A DNA stretch of 64,000 bases from Gemmatimonadaceae bacterium (lineage in GTDB: Bacteria; Gemmatimonadota; Gemmatimonadetes; Gemmatimonadales; Gemmatimonadaceae): assembly GCA_037721215.1 (NCBI GenBank), contig JBBJNV010000019.1, forward strand, positions 25,307 to 89,306, read 5' to 3'. A model generated the notes under the pieces. That model saw only the letters and a list, made by a program, of their open reading frames with translations, did not search any database and was not told the DNA's origin. Shown one piece after another: positions 16,648 to 25,308 of the stretch. Position numbers and translations under genes: made by a program. Within the stretch, counting starts at the first letter, position 1. Every line of letters begins with the position of its first letter.

Positions 16648-17265
16648 TCAATCGGGTTCGTCGAGTGCTTTCATGATTGCTTCGCGGAGCATCGCCTCCC
16701 TGTCCGGACCTTTGGAAAGCGATGCAGCAAGTATGGAAAAAGTTCGCTCCATCTCCTGTGGAACGAACAACGGGTCGACCGCCACTCCAAGCAGTTCGAG
16801 GTTCTGAATCGCGAGAGCTTCAAGCATCCGAAGCGTGGTTGCGTCAAGTGCAACCAGCGATGCCGGAACAGTCGTCGGACTGTTCGAGACCGGCTCCGGC
16901 CTTCTCCGCCTCGGCGCTTCGAGCAGTGCACTGACAGGAGCCATGATGACGACAAACGACCCTGCAGTGTGCTCCCTCCAGCTGGCCACTACGCCAAGCC
17001 TGCGAAGTGACGGCAGCAGGGCAAGAATTTCCTGCCGTATCACGCCGATCCCGTGGATACTCTGGTTGCCCCGGCCTGTAATTACCAGCACCTCGCCCCC
17101 CCCACTCACCTGCCGCGCCCGAAGCCAGACTTCGGCCCGCGCCCGTGCGTCCGCAGCCGATGGGAGCGATTCCCGAAGGTTGAGTATCCGGTCACGGCCA
17201 AATGTTACCTCATCAAGAGCTTGCCAGAGAGCAGTCGGCACCGGTTTGCCCGAGCGCATCGTCAT
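16648..17265 (-). CDS. Smr-domain-like protein in the arginine operon
   Basis: A 205-residue protein starting at ATG 17265, overlapping the argD stop (ATGA). The first half resembles a Smr (MutS2 C-terminal) domain: LNLRESLPSAADARARAEVW followed by VLVITGRGN and IRQEI. The second half is Pro/Arg-rich and then helical without a recognisable domain. Smr proteins are nucleases or nucleic-acid binders. Its translational coupling to argD is conserved-looking but its role in arginine metabolism is unknown. The match is to the motif pattern only, so moderate confidence. Confidence 0.6.
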   Translation of the reverse strand: MTMRSGKPVPTALWQALDEVTFGRDRILNLRESLPSAADARARAEVWLRARQVSGGGEVLVITGRGNQSIHGIGVIRQEILALLPSLRRLGVVASWREHTAGSFVVIMAPVSALLEAPRRRRPEPVSNSPTTVPASLVALDATTLRMLEALAIQNLELLGVAVDPLFVPQEMERTFSILAASLSKGPDREAMLREAIMKALDEPD

Positions 17266-18473
17266 GACGTCAGCGCCTGCTCGAGGAGACCCAGTCCGCG
17301 TTCCAGATCGGCGCGCCTCATTATCAAAGGCGGCAGCAACCGAAGCGTATGGTCGCCGGCGGTTATGACGAGCAGCCCGGCATCCCAGCCTCGTTCCACG
17401 ACATCCGACGCTTTCTCGATGACGTCGATTCCCCACATATACCCCATTCCCCGTACCGCCCTCACCCGCCCCGATCTTTGCGCCATGGAATGCAACTGCT
17501 CGCCGAACCAGATCCCATCCGTGCGGATCGACGCGAGAAACCCGGGGTTTGACAACCGCTCAACGACGTGCTCCGCCACAGATGCGATGAACGGGCCTCC
17601 ACCGAATGTAGTTCCATGATCTCCCGGCGCCATCGCGTCGCTAATCTCCCGTGACACGAGAACTGCCCCCATCGGCAGCCCGCCAGCAAGCGGCTTGGCC
17701 AGTGTTACCATGTCAGGCACAATTCCAAAGCTTTCACAAGCCAGGAACGTCCCCAGTCTTCCAAGGCCACATTGAATCTCATCGAAGATCAGTGCTATTC
17801 GCCGCTCGGCGGTAATCTCGCGAAGTGACCGCAGGAAGGCGGCGTCGAGCACCCTGACGCCGCCTTCCCCCTGCACCGGCTCGACGATCAGCGCCGCCAC
17901 TGTCTCGCCATTGAGAGCGACGTCGAGATCGGCCAGTGCCCGCTCACAAATTGCGACGCCTCCGGCCAGCGGCTCGAACGGAGCGCGATACGACGGCCGA
18001 TCGGTAGCCGCCAGTGATGCGAACAGGCGGCCATGGAACCCTCCGCGCAATGCAACGATGCCGGTTTTCCGGCTTGACCCGATAGATCGGGCCCATTTCC
18101 GCGCAAATTTGAAGGCACCCTCGTTTGCCTCAGCCCCCGAATTGCAGAAAAAGACCGCAGCGGCAAACGAGTTTTCCACCAGCGCATGCGCAAGGCGTTC
18201 AGCGGGCTCGGTGCGATAGAGATTCGAGACGTGGATAAGCCCCGAGCCGATTGCCTGCTCCATCGCTCCCCTGATTCCTTTGTCACCGTACCCAAGGGCA
18301 TTCACGGCGATGCCGCTCGCAAAGTCGAGATAGGACTTGCCGCCCCCATCGTACAGGTAGGCGCCTGAACCCCGGATAAACGTCATCGGGGCGCGGTTGT
18401 ATATACCCAGCAGATTGGATTCTCTCGCCGGCTGTTCGCTGCCGATTACGGATCCGTCCATGATCGAAGTCAT
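17262..18473 (-). CDS. argD: acetylornithine aminotransferase
   Basis: A 403-residue class-III PLP aminotransferase. Signatures are FFCNSGAEANEGAFKFARK, GGFHGR, EPVQGEGG, LIFDEIQCGLGR and the PLP lysine in TLAKPLAGG. It converts N-acetylglutamate semialdehyde to N-acetylornithine. The ATG overlaps the argB stop (ATGA) and its own stop overlaps the downstream smr start, so the whole argCBD-smr unit is translationally linked. Confidence 0.93.
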   Translation of the reverse strand: MTSIMDGSVIGSEQPARESNLLGIYNRAPMTFIRGSGAYLYDGGGKSYLDFASGIAVNALGYGDKGIRGAMEQAIGSGLIHVSNLYRTEPAERLAHALVENSFAAAVFFCNSGAEANEGAFKFARKWARSIGSSRKTGIVALRGGFHGRLFASLAATDRPSYRAPFEPLAGGVAICERALADLDVALNGETVAALIVEPVQGEGGVRVLDAAFLRSLREITAERRIALIFDEIQCGLGRLGTFLACESFGIVPDMVTLAKPLAGGLPMGAVLVSREISDAMAPGDHGTTFGGGPFIASVAEHVVERLSNPGFLASIRTDGIWFGEQLHSMAQRSGRVRAVRGMGYMWGIDVIEKASDVVERGWDAGLLVITAGDHTLRLLPPLIMRRADLERGLGLLEQALTS

Positions 18474-19231
18474 TGATATGAGAGCAAAGCCAGGGACGTA
18501 CCACGACTCGTATCTCCAATCGCTGCCCTTGAGCCGATTCTGACGCGTTTGACGCCACCTGCAAGCGCGGCAAACCCCGCCTCGAGCTTTGCATGCATTC
18601 CGCCCGATACTTCGCTGTTTGCGACCATGCGCTGCATCATTGACGCATCGAGCGACGCCAGCGCCACGCCCGACGAATCCATGACCCCCTCAACATCCCC
18701 TACCATAAGCAGATCGGCATTCAACGCGGCTGCAATCGCCGCGGCCGCATCGTCTCCATTGACGTTCATCGCTGCGCCTCCACCAGCTGTCTCATCCCGC
18801 GCCACCGGTGACAGCACTGGCAGATAGCCCGCTGAGAGAAGCGTCTCGATGAGTCTCGGCCTGACGGACGCGACCGATCCAGCCCGGCCAAATCTTTCTG
18901 CATCGATCGGCCGGGCGATGATGGTTCCTGCGTCCTCTCCGGAGACTCCCACCGCGGGCACAGCACTCGATACCAGCGCGCTAACGAGTCGCTTGTTCAC
19001 CGACCCGGAAAGGACCATTCTGACAATTTCCAGATCCTCGACAGTCGTGATCCGGCGGCCGTTTATAAAGGAAGACTGGAGTCCCATTCGCGATTGAACG
19101 GCGGAAATATCATCTCCGCCGCCGTGAACCACGCATAGTGATCCGCCGCGGTCTGCCCACGCGGCCGCGAGCGCCGCAATGACATCCCCGCACGACTGAA
19201 CCCTCCCTCCCAGCTTGATGACTGTTCTCAC
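18470..19231 (-). CDS. argB: acetylglutamate kinase
   Basis: A 253-residue amino-acid kinase. It shows the N-terminal VIKLGGR, the VVHGGGDDIS nucleotide/acetylglutamate loop, NGRRITTVEDLEIVRMVLSG (read in part) and DAGTIIAR. It phosphorylates N-acetylglutamate. The start is GTG at 19231 in a GTGA overlap with argC. Length is at the short end of the family, consistent with absence of the N-terminal helix that mediates arginine feedback in hexameric forms; feedback may therefore be weak (inference). Confidence 0.92.
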   Translation of the reverse strand: MRTVIKLGGRVQSCGDVIAALAAAWADRGGSLCVVHGGGDDISAVQSRMGLQSSFINGRRITTVEDLEIVRMVLSGSVNKRLVSALVSSAVPAVGVSGEDAGTIIARPIDAERFGRAGSVASVRPRLIETLLSAGYLPVLSPVARDETAGGGAAMNVNGDDAAAAIAAALNADLLMVGDVEGVMDSSGVALASLDASMMQRMVANSEVSGGMHAKLEAGFAALAGGVKRVRIGSRAAIGDTSRGTSLALLSYQ

Positions 19232-20202
19232 GCCGGCAATCCCAGAGTCTCATCCAGCCCCAGCATGACATTAGCGTTCTGCACAGCCTGACCGGCTGCA
19301 CCCTTCATCAGATTGTCGATCGCAGAGGTGATGATCAGCGTCGGATGCCGCACATTTTCTGCAACGGCTGCTGAAATTCTCACCACATTCCGCCTCACGA
19401 CATCGCGAATCGAAGGTGTCTCCGGCCTTACTTCGATAAACGGCTCGCCGGCATATGCTTCGGCCCATATAGCGAGCGGGTCACGAGGTGCGTCGCAAAG
19501 CCGAACGATGATCGTAGCGAGAATACCGCGCGCCACAGGAAGCAGGTGCGGCGTGAATACAAGGTCGTTCTCAGCCCCAAGGTCGCGAATCACTGCAGTC
19601 ATTTCATCGAGATGACGATGGTTGTTGTCCACCGCATACGCCCGAAAATCCTCTGCGACCTCGGCGAACAGCAGCTCGGGTCGTAGCGTGTAACCGGCGC
19701 CGGTAACACCGCTCGCCGCGGTGACGGATATCGTCGAATCAGCTTCGAGCAATCCAAGCGATAGCAGCGGCGCAAGTGCAAGCAGTATCGCGGTTGGATA
19801 GCAGCCGGGATTGGCAACCACTCCGGCTCCCTTCACCTCGGCTCTCATCAACTCCGTCAATCCATATGGAATCGGCGGCGTCGGCAAACGAACCTCCGCG
19901 CCGCCCGGCCGGAGATCAGCCGAGAGGTCGACAACCATCGCCCCCGCTGCTCTGCATCGCGCCACCCATTGCGCCGACGCACCATGCGGCAACGCGCTGA
20001 AAACCAGCTCGGCGTCTTCCAGCCGTGCATCGTCCGTAGCAATGAATTTCAACTTGCGCCCGCCAACCTGCAGCTCCTGACCCCTCTGCTCGTGAGCTGT
20101 CGTAAATACGAGCTTCAGCGCTGGATGGCGCTCCGCCAGCATGCAGAGCTCCCTTCCGGCGTAGCCGCTTGCGCCCAGTACTCCAACCGGAATTTTATGC
20201 AT
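19228..20202 (-). CDS. argC: N-acetyl-gamma-glutamyl-phosphate reductase
   Basis: A 324-residue NADPH-dependent reductase with VGVLGASGYAGRELCML, the catalytic Cys in VVANPGCYPTA, and a C-terminal TSAIDNLMKGAAGQAVQN. I chose ATG 20202 (MHKIPVGVLG) over ATG 20223, because a promoter and ARG-box-like palindrome occupy 20195-20237 and would place transcription start right at 20202. First gene of argC-argB-argD-smr. Confidence 0.93.
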   Translation of the reverse strand: MHKIPVGVLGASGYAGRELCMLAERHPALKLVFTTAHEQRGQELQVGGRKLKFIATDDARLEDAELVFSALPHGASAQWVARCRAAGAMVVDLSADLRPGGAEVRLPTPPIPYGLTELMRAEVKGAGVVANPGCYPTAILLALAPLLSLGLLEADSTISVTAASGVTGAGYTLRPELLFAEVAEDFRAYAVDNNHRHLDEMTAVIRDLGAENDLVFTPHLLPVARGILATIIVRLCDAPRDPLAIWAEAYAGEPFIEVRPETPSIRDVVRRNVVRISAAVAENVRHPTLIITSAIDNLMKGAAGQAVQNANVMLGLDETLGLPA

Positions 20203-20237
20203 AGATAATGCATAACCTTGCATTAATTGGACGTCAA
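20195..20237 (-). promoter_or_regulatory. argC promoter with overlapping ARG-box-like operator
   Basis: On the minus strand TTGACG (20237-20232), a 17-nt spacer and TATGCA (20214-20209) form a promoter. The palindrome TTATGCAT-N5-ATGCATAA spans 20195-20215, covering the -10, the predicted start point and the argC ATG. ArgR binds palindromes of this size; argR lies directly upstream. The predicted transcript begins at the ATG (leaderless). Confidence 0.65.
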
Positions 20238-20268
20238 TCGTGGACCCAGGTCAGATTGACTGAACCAG

Positions 20269-20727
20269 TCAGGGCTCGCCGGCCAGTGACTTGAGCCGCC
20301 GCACCGCTCTATCCCGGGCAAGTCCCGACCGGCAGACAATCAGGATCGTATCGTCTCCGCCGATTGTACCCAGGATGTCCGGCCAGGCTTCCCCGTCCAG
20401 CGCCGCGGCGATTGGCTGCGCTCCACCCGGTACCGTCCGAAGCACGATCAGCTCACTCACTCCTTCGATTCTCAGGAAGAGCTGGGGCAGCAGCGTTTCC
20501 AGTGCGGCGCGACTCTCCTCTATCGTACCATCAGTTATGGCGTACCGAGCACCGTGCGGAGTTGGTACGCGCGCCAGTCGCAGTTCTCGCAGGTCTCGCG
20601 ACAGTGTTGCCTGTGTGACGTCCCATCCCTTGTGCAGCAACAGCTTGCGAAGGTCCTCCTGACTGCTTACCACCCGCGTGTCGACTATCTCGAGAATCGC
20701 AGATTGTCTCTCCCGCTTGTTTGCCAT
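20269..20727 (-). CDS. argR: arginine repressor ArgR
   Basis: A 152-residue repressor. The N-terminal winged helix is MANKRERQSAILEIV to TQATLSRDLRELRLARV (read in parts), with the hallmark SRDLRELR recognition helix. The C-terminal half carries the arginine-binding/hexamer motif GTIGGDDTILIVCRS. It represses biosynthetic genes when arginine is abundant. It sits between argC and argG; the 66-bp gap to argC holds a separate promoter. Confidence 0.93.
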   Translation of the reverse strand: MANKRERQSAILEIVDTRVVSSQEDLRKLLLHKGWDVTQATLSRDLRELRLARVPTPHGARYAITDGTIEESRAALETLLPQLFLRIEGVSELIVLRTVPGGAQPIAAALDGEAWPDILGTIGGDDTILIVCRSGLARDRAVRRLKSLAGEP

Positions 20728-20857
20728 GCTGTCCCCTCTGGTTGCGCGGTTTTACCACCCCATCCCATCCGCCCGCATTGCACGATGCAACCGCATTGAC
20801 GCCTTTGACAGTTATGATTAAATATACAATCTGGATGAATAATTACAGGAGATTTGT
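20728..20857. promoter_or_regulatory. argR/argG divergent regulatory region
   Basis: It contains a 13-bp palindrome TTGCA-CGA-TGCAA (20778-20790), whose arms resemble half of the argC operator, then an A/T-rich promoter zone (TTGACG 20796-20801, TTGACA 20805-20810, candidate -10 boxes at 20813-20830). AGGAG at 20847-20851 is the argG ribosome site. The exact promoter cannot be fixed from spacing alone. Confidence 0.45.
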
Positions 20858-22132
20858 TTGACTCAGACCATTGCGCTCGCCTATTCGGGTGGCCTTGACA
20901 CTTCGATCATCGTTCCCTGGCTCAAGGAGCACTACGATGCCCGCATCGTCTGTGTGGCGGGAGACATCGGTCAGGGGGACGAGTTGGAGGGAGTTCGGGC
21001 AAAGGCTATCGCCTCCGGAGCGGATGAGTGCTACATCGAGGACCTTCGCCAGGAGTTTGTGGAAGATTTCATCTGGCCCACACTGCGGGCGGGCGCAATT
21101 TACGGGCGCAAGTATCTCCTCGGAACCTCGATGGGTCGTCCGCTCATCGCGCGACGCCAGGTCGAGGTTGCGAGACGGGTCGGAGCAAACGCCCTCGCCC
21201 ACGGTTGTACAGGCAAAGGCAACGACCAGGTTCGTTTCGAATTGACGTATGCCGCTTTTGCGCCAGATCTGCCAGTCATCGCTCCGTGGCGCGAGTGGGA
21301 CATTCGAAGCCGTGATGACGCCCTCGCGTATGCTGCCGAGCATCGGATCCCGGTGGCGGCAACCCGGGAAAAGATCTACTCGCGTGACCGCAACATCTGG
21401 CACATCTCCCATGAGGGCGGCGCCCTGGAAGACCCGGCGCAGCCACCGCCAGCCGACCTTTTCATGCTTACCACTGCGCCCGAGCTCGCGCCGAACGAGC
21501 CTGAAGAAGTGTCGATCGGATTCAGCGAAGGAACGCCCGTTGCTGTCAATGGGATTTTCCTTGACGCTGTCGCTATTCTGACGACTCTCAACCAGATCGC
21601 CGGGCGTCATGGTGTGGGACGGATCGATCTTGTCGAAGATCGACTCGTCGGGATGAAATCCCGCGGCATCTACGAAACTCCTGGCGGCACCCTGCTTTAC
21701 ACTGCGCACAGCGAACTCGAGCAGCTTATTCTGGATCGCCGCACGCTGGCCGCGAAAGACCTTATCGCGCCGCGGTATGCAGATCTCGTTTACGAGGGCC
21801 GGTGGTGGACCACCGAGCGCGAGGCGTACGATGCGTTCGTGAACATCACCCAGGAACGTGTCACCGGGGGAGTTACGCTGAAGCTGTACAAGGGTACTGT
21901 GACCATCGTGAGCCGTGCGAGCGAGTACGCGCTTTATGACGAGCGATTCGTAACGTTCGGCGAGGACGATGTATACAAGCAAAGCGATGCTGCTGGATTT
22001 ATCCGGCTCTATTCCCTTCCCGACCGCGTCCGTGCCATTCGTGACCGCGAGCTTGCAACGAAAGCCGTTGCACCGGTTCCGGTACCGGCCACCGACGACG
22101 CACCGGCGCTCGCCGCGTCGTGGCAGGATTGA
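20858..22132 (+). CDS. argG: argininosuccinate synthase
   Basis: A 424-residue synthase. The N-terminal P-loop-like IALAYSGGLDTS binds ATP, and GCTGKGNDQVRFE and HISHEGGALEDP are family signatures. It joins citrulline and aspartate. The start is TTG at 20858, set by AGGAG 6 nt upstream and by the conserved start of the ATP motif. It reads divergently from argR and is followed 3 bp later by argH. Ornithine carbamoyltransferase and the acetyl-transfer enzyme are not in the window. Confidence 0.94.
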   Translation: MTQTIALAYSGGLDTSIIVPWLKEHYDARIVCVAGDIGQGDELEGVRAKAIASGADECYIEDLRQEFVEDFIWPTLRAGAIYGRKYLLGTSMGRPLIARRQVEVARRVGANALAHGCTGKGNDQVRFELTYAAFAPDLPVIAPWREWDIRSRDDALAYAAEHRIPVAATREKIYSRDRNIWHISHEGGALEDPAQPPPADLFMLTTAPELAPNEPEEVSIGFSEGTPVAVNGIFLDAVAILTTLNQIAGRHGVGRIDLVEDRLVGMKSRGIYETPGGTLLYTAHSELEQLILDRRTLAAKDLIAPRYADLVYEGRWWTTEREAYDAFVNITQERVTGGVTLKLYKGTVTIVSRASEYALYDERFVTFGEDDVYKQSDAAGFIRLYSLPDRVRAIRDRELATKAVAPVPVPATDDAPALAASWQD

Positions 22133-22135
22133 TTC

Positions 22136-23548
22136 GTGATGGATGCAGAGCCGCAAGCCCATAAACTCTGGGGCGGACGGTTTTCCGTACCCACCGCAGC
22201 GGCACTCGATGCACTGAACAGATCGATAGATGTCGATTACCGGCTGTGGCCCCATGATGTTCGATTGTCTCAAGCCTGGGCAATAGCGCTGCACGAAGCT
22301 GGCGTTCTGAATGGAGAAGAATGCAGCCGGATTGTCGAAGGGCTTCGTTGTGTCGGTGAAAAGCTTGAAGCGGGCGCCACTCCTGAAGCATCGGATGAAG
22401 ACGTCCACACGATGATCGATCGGATGCTCCACGTGGAGATCGGTGATGCAGCTTCCAGGCTTCACACCGGACGAAGCCGGAACGATCAGGTGTCCACTGC
22501 CACCCGGCTCTGGACGATCGACGCCTGTGCTCATCTCGACCAAGCCATTCGGGGGCTGCAAAAAGTCATGCTGGATCATGCGCTGGCGCTCGAGTTCCAG
22601 TTGATGCCCGCATATACGCACCTTCAACGCGCTCAGCCGGTAGCGGCGGCGCATTGGATGCTATCGCACTTCTGGCCGCTCGAGCGGGATCGTGTGCGTC
22701 TGGTTTCAACTTCGCGATCCGCTTCGGTGCTGCCCCTCGGATCGGGTGCGATCGCGGGCTCGGCGTATCCCGTTTCCCGCGAGCTGCTAAAGCAGAAACT
22801 CGGCTTCCTGTTTCTGTCGTCGAACAGCATCGATGCGGTTGGAGACAGGGATTTTGTTGCCGAAGCGCTCTTCACCCTCGCTTTGGTCGGGACGCATCTG
22901 TCGCGGATGGCCGAGGATCTGATTCTCTTCGGTTCGAGCGAGTTCGGCTTTGTACGTTTCGGAGAAGCGTTCACCACCGGATCGAGCATGATGCCGCAGA
23001 AGCGGAATCCCGATGCGCTCGAGCTTGCTCGCGCGTCCGGCGCTCGGACCCTTGGCGCGCTGACGGCACTGCTGGCGACACTGAAGGGACTGCCAAGCGG
23101 CTACAACAAGGATCTCCAGGACGACAAGCGACCCTTGTTCGATACGGTTGACGTGATGCTTCGCGTACTCCCCGCGTTTTCAGGCGCAGTGTCTGAACTT
23201 TCCTTCGATGGGAAGCGTATGGGGGACGCAATTTCCAGCACGATGATGGCCACCGACCTTGCCGATTACCTGGTAGGGAAGGGATCGACCTTCCGCGATG
23301 CTCACGAGGCCGTGGGATCGCTGATCAGGGCAGGGGAGCGCAGTTCGTGCGAGTTATCCGAGCTCGGTCAGGAGGCATTCACATCTGCCCATCCTCTTTT
23401 TGGCAATGATGTGTTCGAGTGGCTTGACCCGGTTCAGTCGGTAGCTCGCCGCGATTTGACAGGTGGGACCGGGCCGCGCGCAGTGCGGTCCCAGATCGAG
23501 GCCGCAACGGCGGCTCTGGCTGAATTACCGGAGCCCCAACCCAGGTGA
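22136..23548 (+). CDS. argH: argininosuccinate lyase
   Basis: A 470-residue lyase of the fumarase/aspartase superfamily. Motifs are HTGRSRNDQVSTATRLW near residue 105 and the signature GSSMMPQKRNPD near residue 282 with the catalytic Ser loop. It releases fumarate and arginine. The start is GTG 22136 or ATG 22139. It forms an operon with argG and ends before a strong bidirectional terminator. Confidence 0.94.
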   Translation: MMDAEPQAHKLWGGRFSVPTAAALDALNRSIDVDYRLWPHDVRLSQAWAIALHEAGVLNGEECSRIVEGLRCVGEKLEAGATPEASDEDVHTMIDRMLHVEIGDAASRLHTGRSRNDQVSTATRLWTIDACAHLDQAIRGLQKVMLDHALALEFQLMPAYTHLQRAQPVAAAHWMLSHFWPLERDRVRLVSTSRSASVLPLGSGAIAGSAYPVSRELLKQKLGFLFLSSNSIDAVGDRDFVAEALFTLALVGTHLSRMAEDLILFGSSEFGFVRFGEAFTTGSSMMPQKRNPDALELARASGARTLGALTALLATLKGLPSGYNKDLQDDKRPLFDTVDVMLRVLPAFSGAVSELSFDGKRMGDAISSTMMATDLADYLVGKGSTFRDAHEAVGSLIRAGERSSCELSELGQEAFTSAHPLFGNDVFEWLDPVQSVARRDLTGGTGPRAVRSQIEAATAALAELPEPQPR

Positions 23549-23611
23549 AAGTTGGTATAATCCGGGCTGCCGGGTCCCAACGAGTTTGACAGTTATCTAA
23601 CTAACCCAAAA

Positions 23612-23639
23612 AAACACCGGGCCTCGAGGCCCGGTGTTT
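23612..23639. terminator. strong bidirectional terminator
   Basis: AAACACCGGGCC (23612-23623), TCGA loop, GGCCCGGTGTTT (23628-23639): a perfect 12-bp stem. T-rich on the plus side for argH, and an A7 tract on the left gives a T-run for the minus-strand barrel gene. Confidence 0.85.
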
Positions 23640-23671
23640 CTCTATCCGGTTGTAATTACCCGCGAAGATCC

Positions 23672-24217
23672 TTAGAAACTGATTCCAAAAGTGACTGGCA
23701 CAAACTGAACACTGCCGGGATCTGAGAAGATGTGGTGAAGGCGCGCCTCAATGAACGTGTTGAAGCCACCCAGCGGGAACGCGGCACCGATGCCGCCGTT
23801 TACTCCAACGTCGTTCTCATACTTGTCGTCGATGTTTTCACGATCGTTTTTGAGCCCGTAGATTCCGCCGCCACCAATCAGGTACGGGCGGATGCCCTGC
23901 CCGGGAAGACTGAAAACGAGGTTCGCGGTGCCAGCAAGAATTGTCGGATCAGTATCGGCGGCGTCGAATTCATCCTTGAGACTGAACTTGTTGTACATGC
24001 CGTCGATGCGCAGGCCAACCGAAGAACCATAAGGCAGGAACCCGAGCGAAACCGTTCCGTTGAATCCCGTCTTGGCTACGTCAGCGAAGTCACCTACTGG
24101 AATTGCTGCACCGCCCGAGATGCCCAAGGTGACGGGCCGGCCTGATTGGGCCGAGCCGGTAGTGGCGAAGAGTGCGATGGCTGCTGCAGTCAGCGCCAGT
24201 GTTGAAATTCGTTTCAT
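23672..24217 (-). CDS. outer-membrane beta-barrel protein
   Basis: A 181-residue protein with a clear signal peptide (basic start, hydrophobic core, TGSAQ cleavage near residue 23), followed by alternating beta-hairpins (VTLGISGGAAIPVGDF, VSLGFLPYGSSVGLRIDG) and a C-terminal VTFGISF with terminal Phe, the BAM recognition signature. It fits an OmpW/OmpX-like eight-strand barrel. I chose ATG 24217 because GGGAG lies 8 nt upstream. Function unknown; monocistronic. Confidence 0.8.
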   Translation of the reverse strand: MKRISTLALTAAAIALFATTGSAQSGRPVTLGISGGAAIPVGDFADVAKTGFNGTVSLGFLPYGSSVGLRIDGMYNKFSLKDEFDAADTDPTILAGTANLVFSLPGQGIRPYLIGGGGIYGLKNDRENIDDKYENDVGVNGGIGAAFPLGGFNTFIEARLHHIFSDPGSVQFVPVTFGISF

Positions 24218-24363
24218 GAATTTTACTCCCTGCATGATGTTCGTGGTGAGTAGTGCTTGTCTGGAAAACGTGATCTGGAGGATACCCCGCGATGCCGCCA
24301 GTGTTGCAGATTTTTGGCTAGCAAGCTAATATGCCTTTATCCTTTTAGTTTAGGTTAATTATC

Positions 24364-24753
24364 ATGCGAGCGTATACCGTTGCTACCACTGCGTTTGCAC
24401 TGGAACTCCCGGGCAAATGGGTCGATAACATCCTTTCGCATTTCAGCATCGCTGGTGTCAAACAATCCCGTCAGGGAGTTTCACGGAAGCTCGCTCCGAG
24501 CGCCATTCTGATACTCGCCATTGCCGCCAGACTGATTCGCGACCTTCGCCTTCCCACTCAGGTGGCGCTCGACCTTGCGTCGCGCCTGGTCGAACAAGGT
24601 GGAGCCGAGGCAAGGCTGGTGACCGCCGGCGGCGTTGCACTGGGCATGGATGTCAATGCCGTCGCCCGGGATGTCGACGCGAAACTGGCTCAAGCCGTGG
24701 AAGTTATCCCACGCCCCACGCGCGGCAGACCACCAGTCAGGCACAAGCGATAA
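24364..24753 (+). CDS. hypothetical protein, possible HTH DNA-binding
   Basis: A 129-residue basic protein. Residues 1-75 look like a winged-helix unit: YTVATTAFALELPGKWVDN, then GVKQSRQGVSRKLAPSA. The C-terminal tail RPTRGRPPVRHK is AT-hook-like (GRPP). No family recognised. It lies between the barrel and the cold-shock gene and ends in a perfect 13-bp hairpin. Moderate confidence that it is a gene, low on function. Confidence 0.55.
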   Translation: MRAYTVATTAFALELPGKWVDNILSHFSIAGVKQSRQGVSRKLAPSAILILAIAARLIRDLRLPTQVALDLASRLVEQGGAEARLVTAGGVALGMDVNAVARDVDAKLAQAVEVIPRPTRGRPPVRHKR

Positions 24754-24783
24754 GGCGGGGTGTCTGTCGGCACCCCGCCTTAT
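24750..24783. terminator. bidirectional hairpin between convergent genes
   Basis: ATAAGGCGGGGTG (24750-24762) pairs perfectly with CACCCCGCCTTAT (24771-24783) around an 8-nt loop. It contains the stop of the upstream plus gene and serves the cold-shock gene on the other strand. No T-run follows on the plus strand. Confidence 0.65.
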
Positions 24784-24810
24784 CGTCAACGATTGTCAAC
24801 GCAACCCAGC

Positions 24811-25020
24811 CTAGCTGCTCTTCGTGACGTTCTCCGCGGCTGGGCCTTTCTGCCCCTCCACTATGTCGAACTCCACTGTGTCCCCTTCGGCGAGAGACTT
24901 GAATCCGTTTCCTGAGATCGCGCTGTAATGCACGAAACAGTCTTTCTGCCCGTTGTCAGGCGTTATGAAACCGAATCCCTTCGCATCGTTGAACCACTTC
25001 ACCTTGCCGGTCGTACGCAT
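24811..25020 (-). CDS. cold-shock domain protein
   Basis: A 69-residue CspA-type protein: [16 protein letters not shown] with RNP1, DCFVHYSAI with RNP2, and [16 protein letters not shown]. It binds single-stranded nucleic acid and melts RNA structure in the cold. The ATG at 25020 follows AGGAG by 6 nt and matches the family start. A TATAAT promoter at 25165-25160 would give a ~130-nt leader, as in cold-regulated csp genes. Confidence 0.92.
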   Translation of the reverse strand: MRTTGKVKWFNDAKGFGFITPDNGQKDCFVHYSAISGNGFKSLAEGDTVEFDIVEGQKGPAAENVTKSS

Positions 25021-25188
25021 TCCCGCTCCTGGTAATGAATCCCGGAAGACGAAATACGCCGATTCCGAGACAGCTGGTGGCGTGTCCACAGTCGGACGCC
25101 TCGCCAATGAAAGCACTCGGAGATCCTCGCGGGGTCCCAAGGCCGGGTTACTGCGCGAAATTATACAACCAACAGTGACAACGAACAA
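25021..25188 (-). promoter_or_regulatory. csp promoter and long 5' leader
   Basis: On the minus strand TTGTTC (25188-25183), 17 nt, TATAAT (25165-25160). The predicted start near 25153 gives ~130 nt before the ATG. A palindrome AACAAT-AGAA-ATTGTT (25184-25199) covers the -35 and may be an operator. Confidence 0.55.
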
Positions 25189-25308
25189 TAGAAATTGTTT
25201 AAGCATATTGCCGGCGGCACATTTGTGACGCAAGGCGGTATGTACTGAGTACTCTGCACCTGAGGAGCGTTCGCATTAGCTTTACGTTGCCTCTCCCATG
25301 AAACTACA

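Noticed and set aside
25021..25233. Upstream extension of the cold-shock frame, including a hydrophobic stretch like a signal peptide
   Set aside because: The TATAAT promoter lies inside it, the conserved start with AGGAG is at 25020, and exported Csp proteins are not known.
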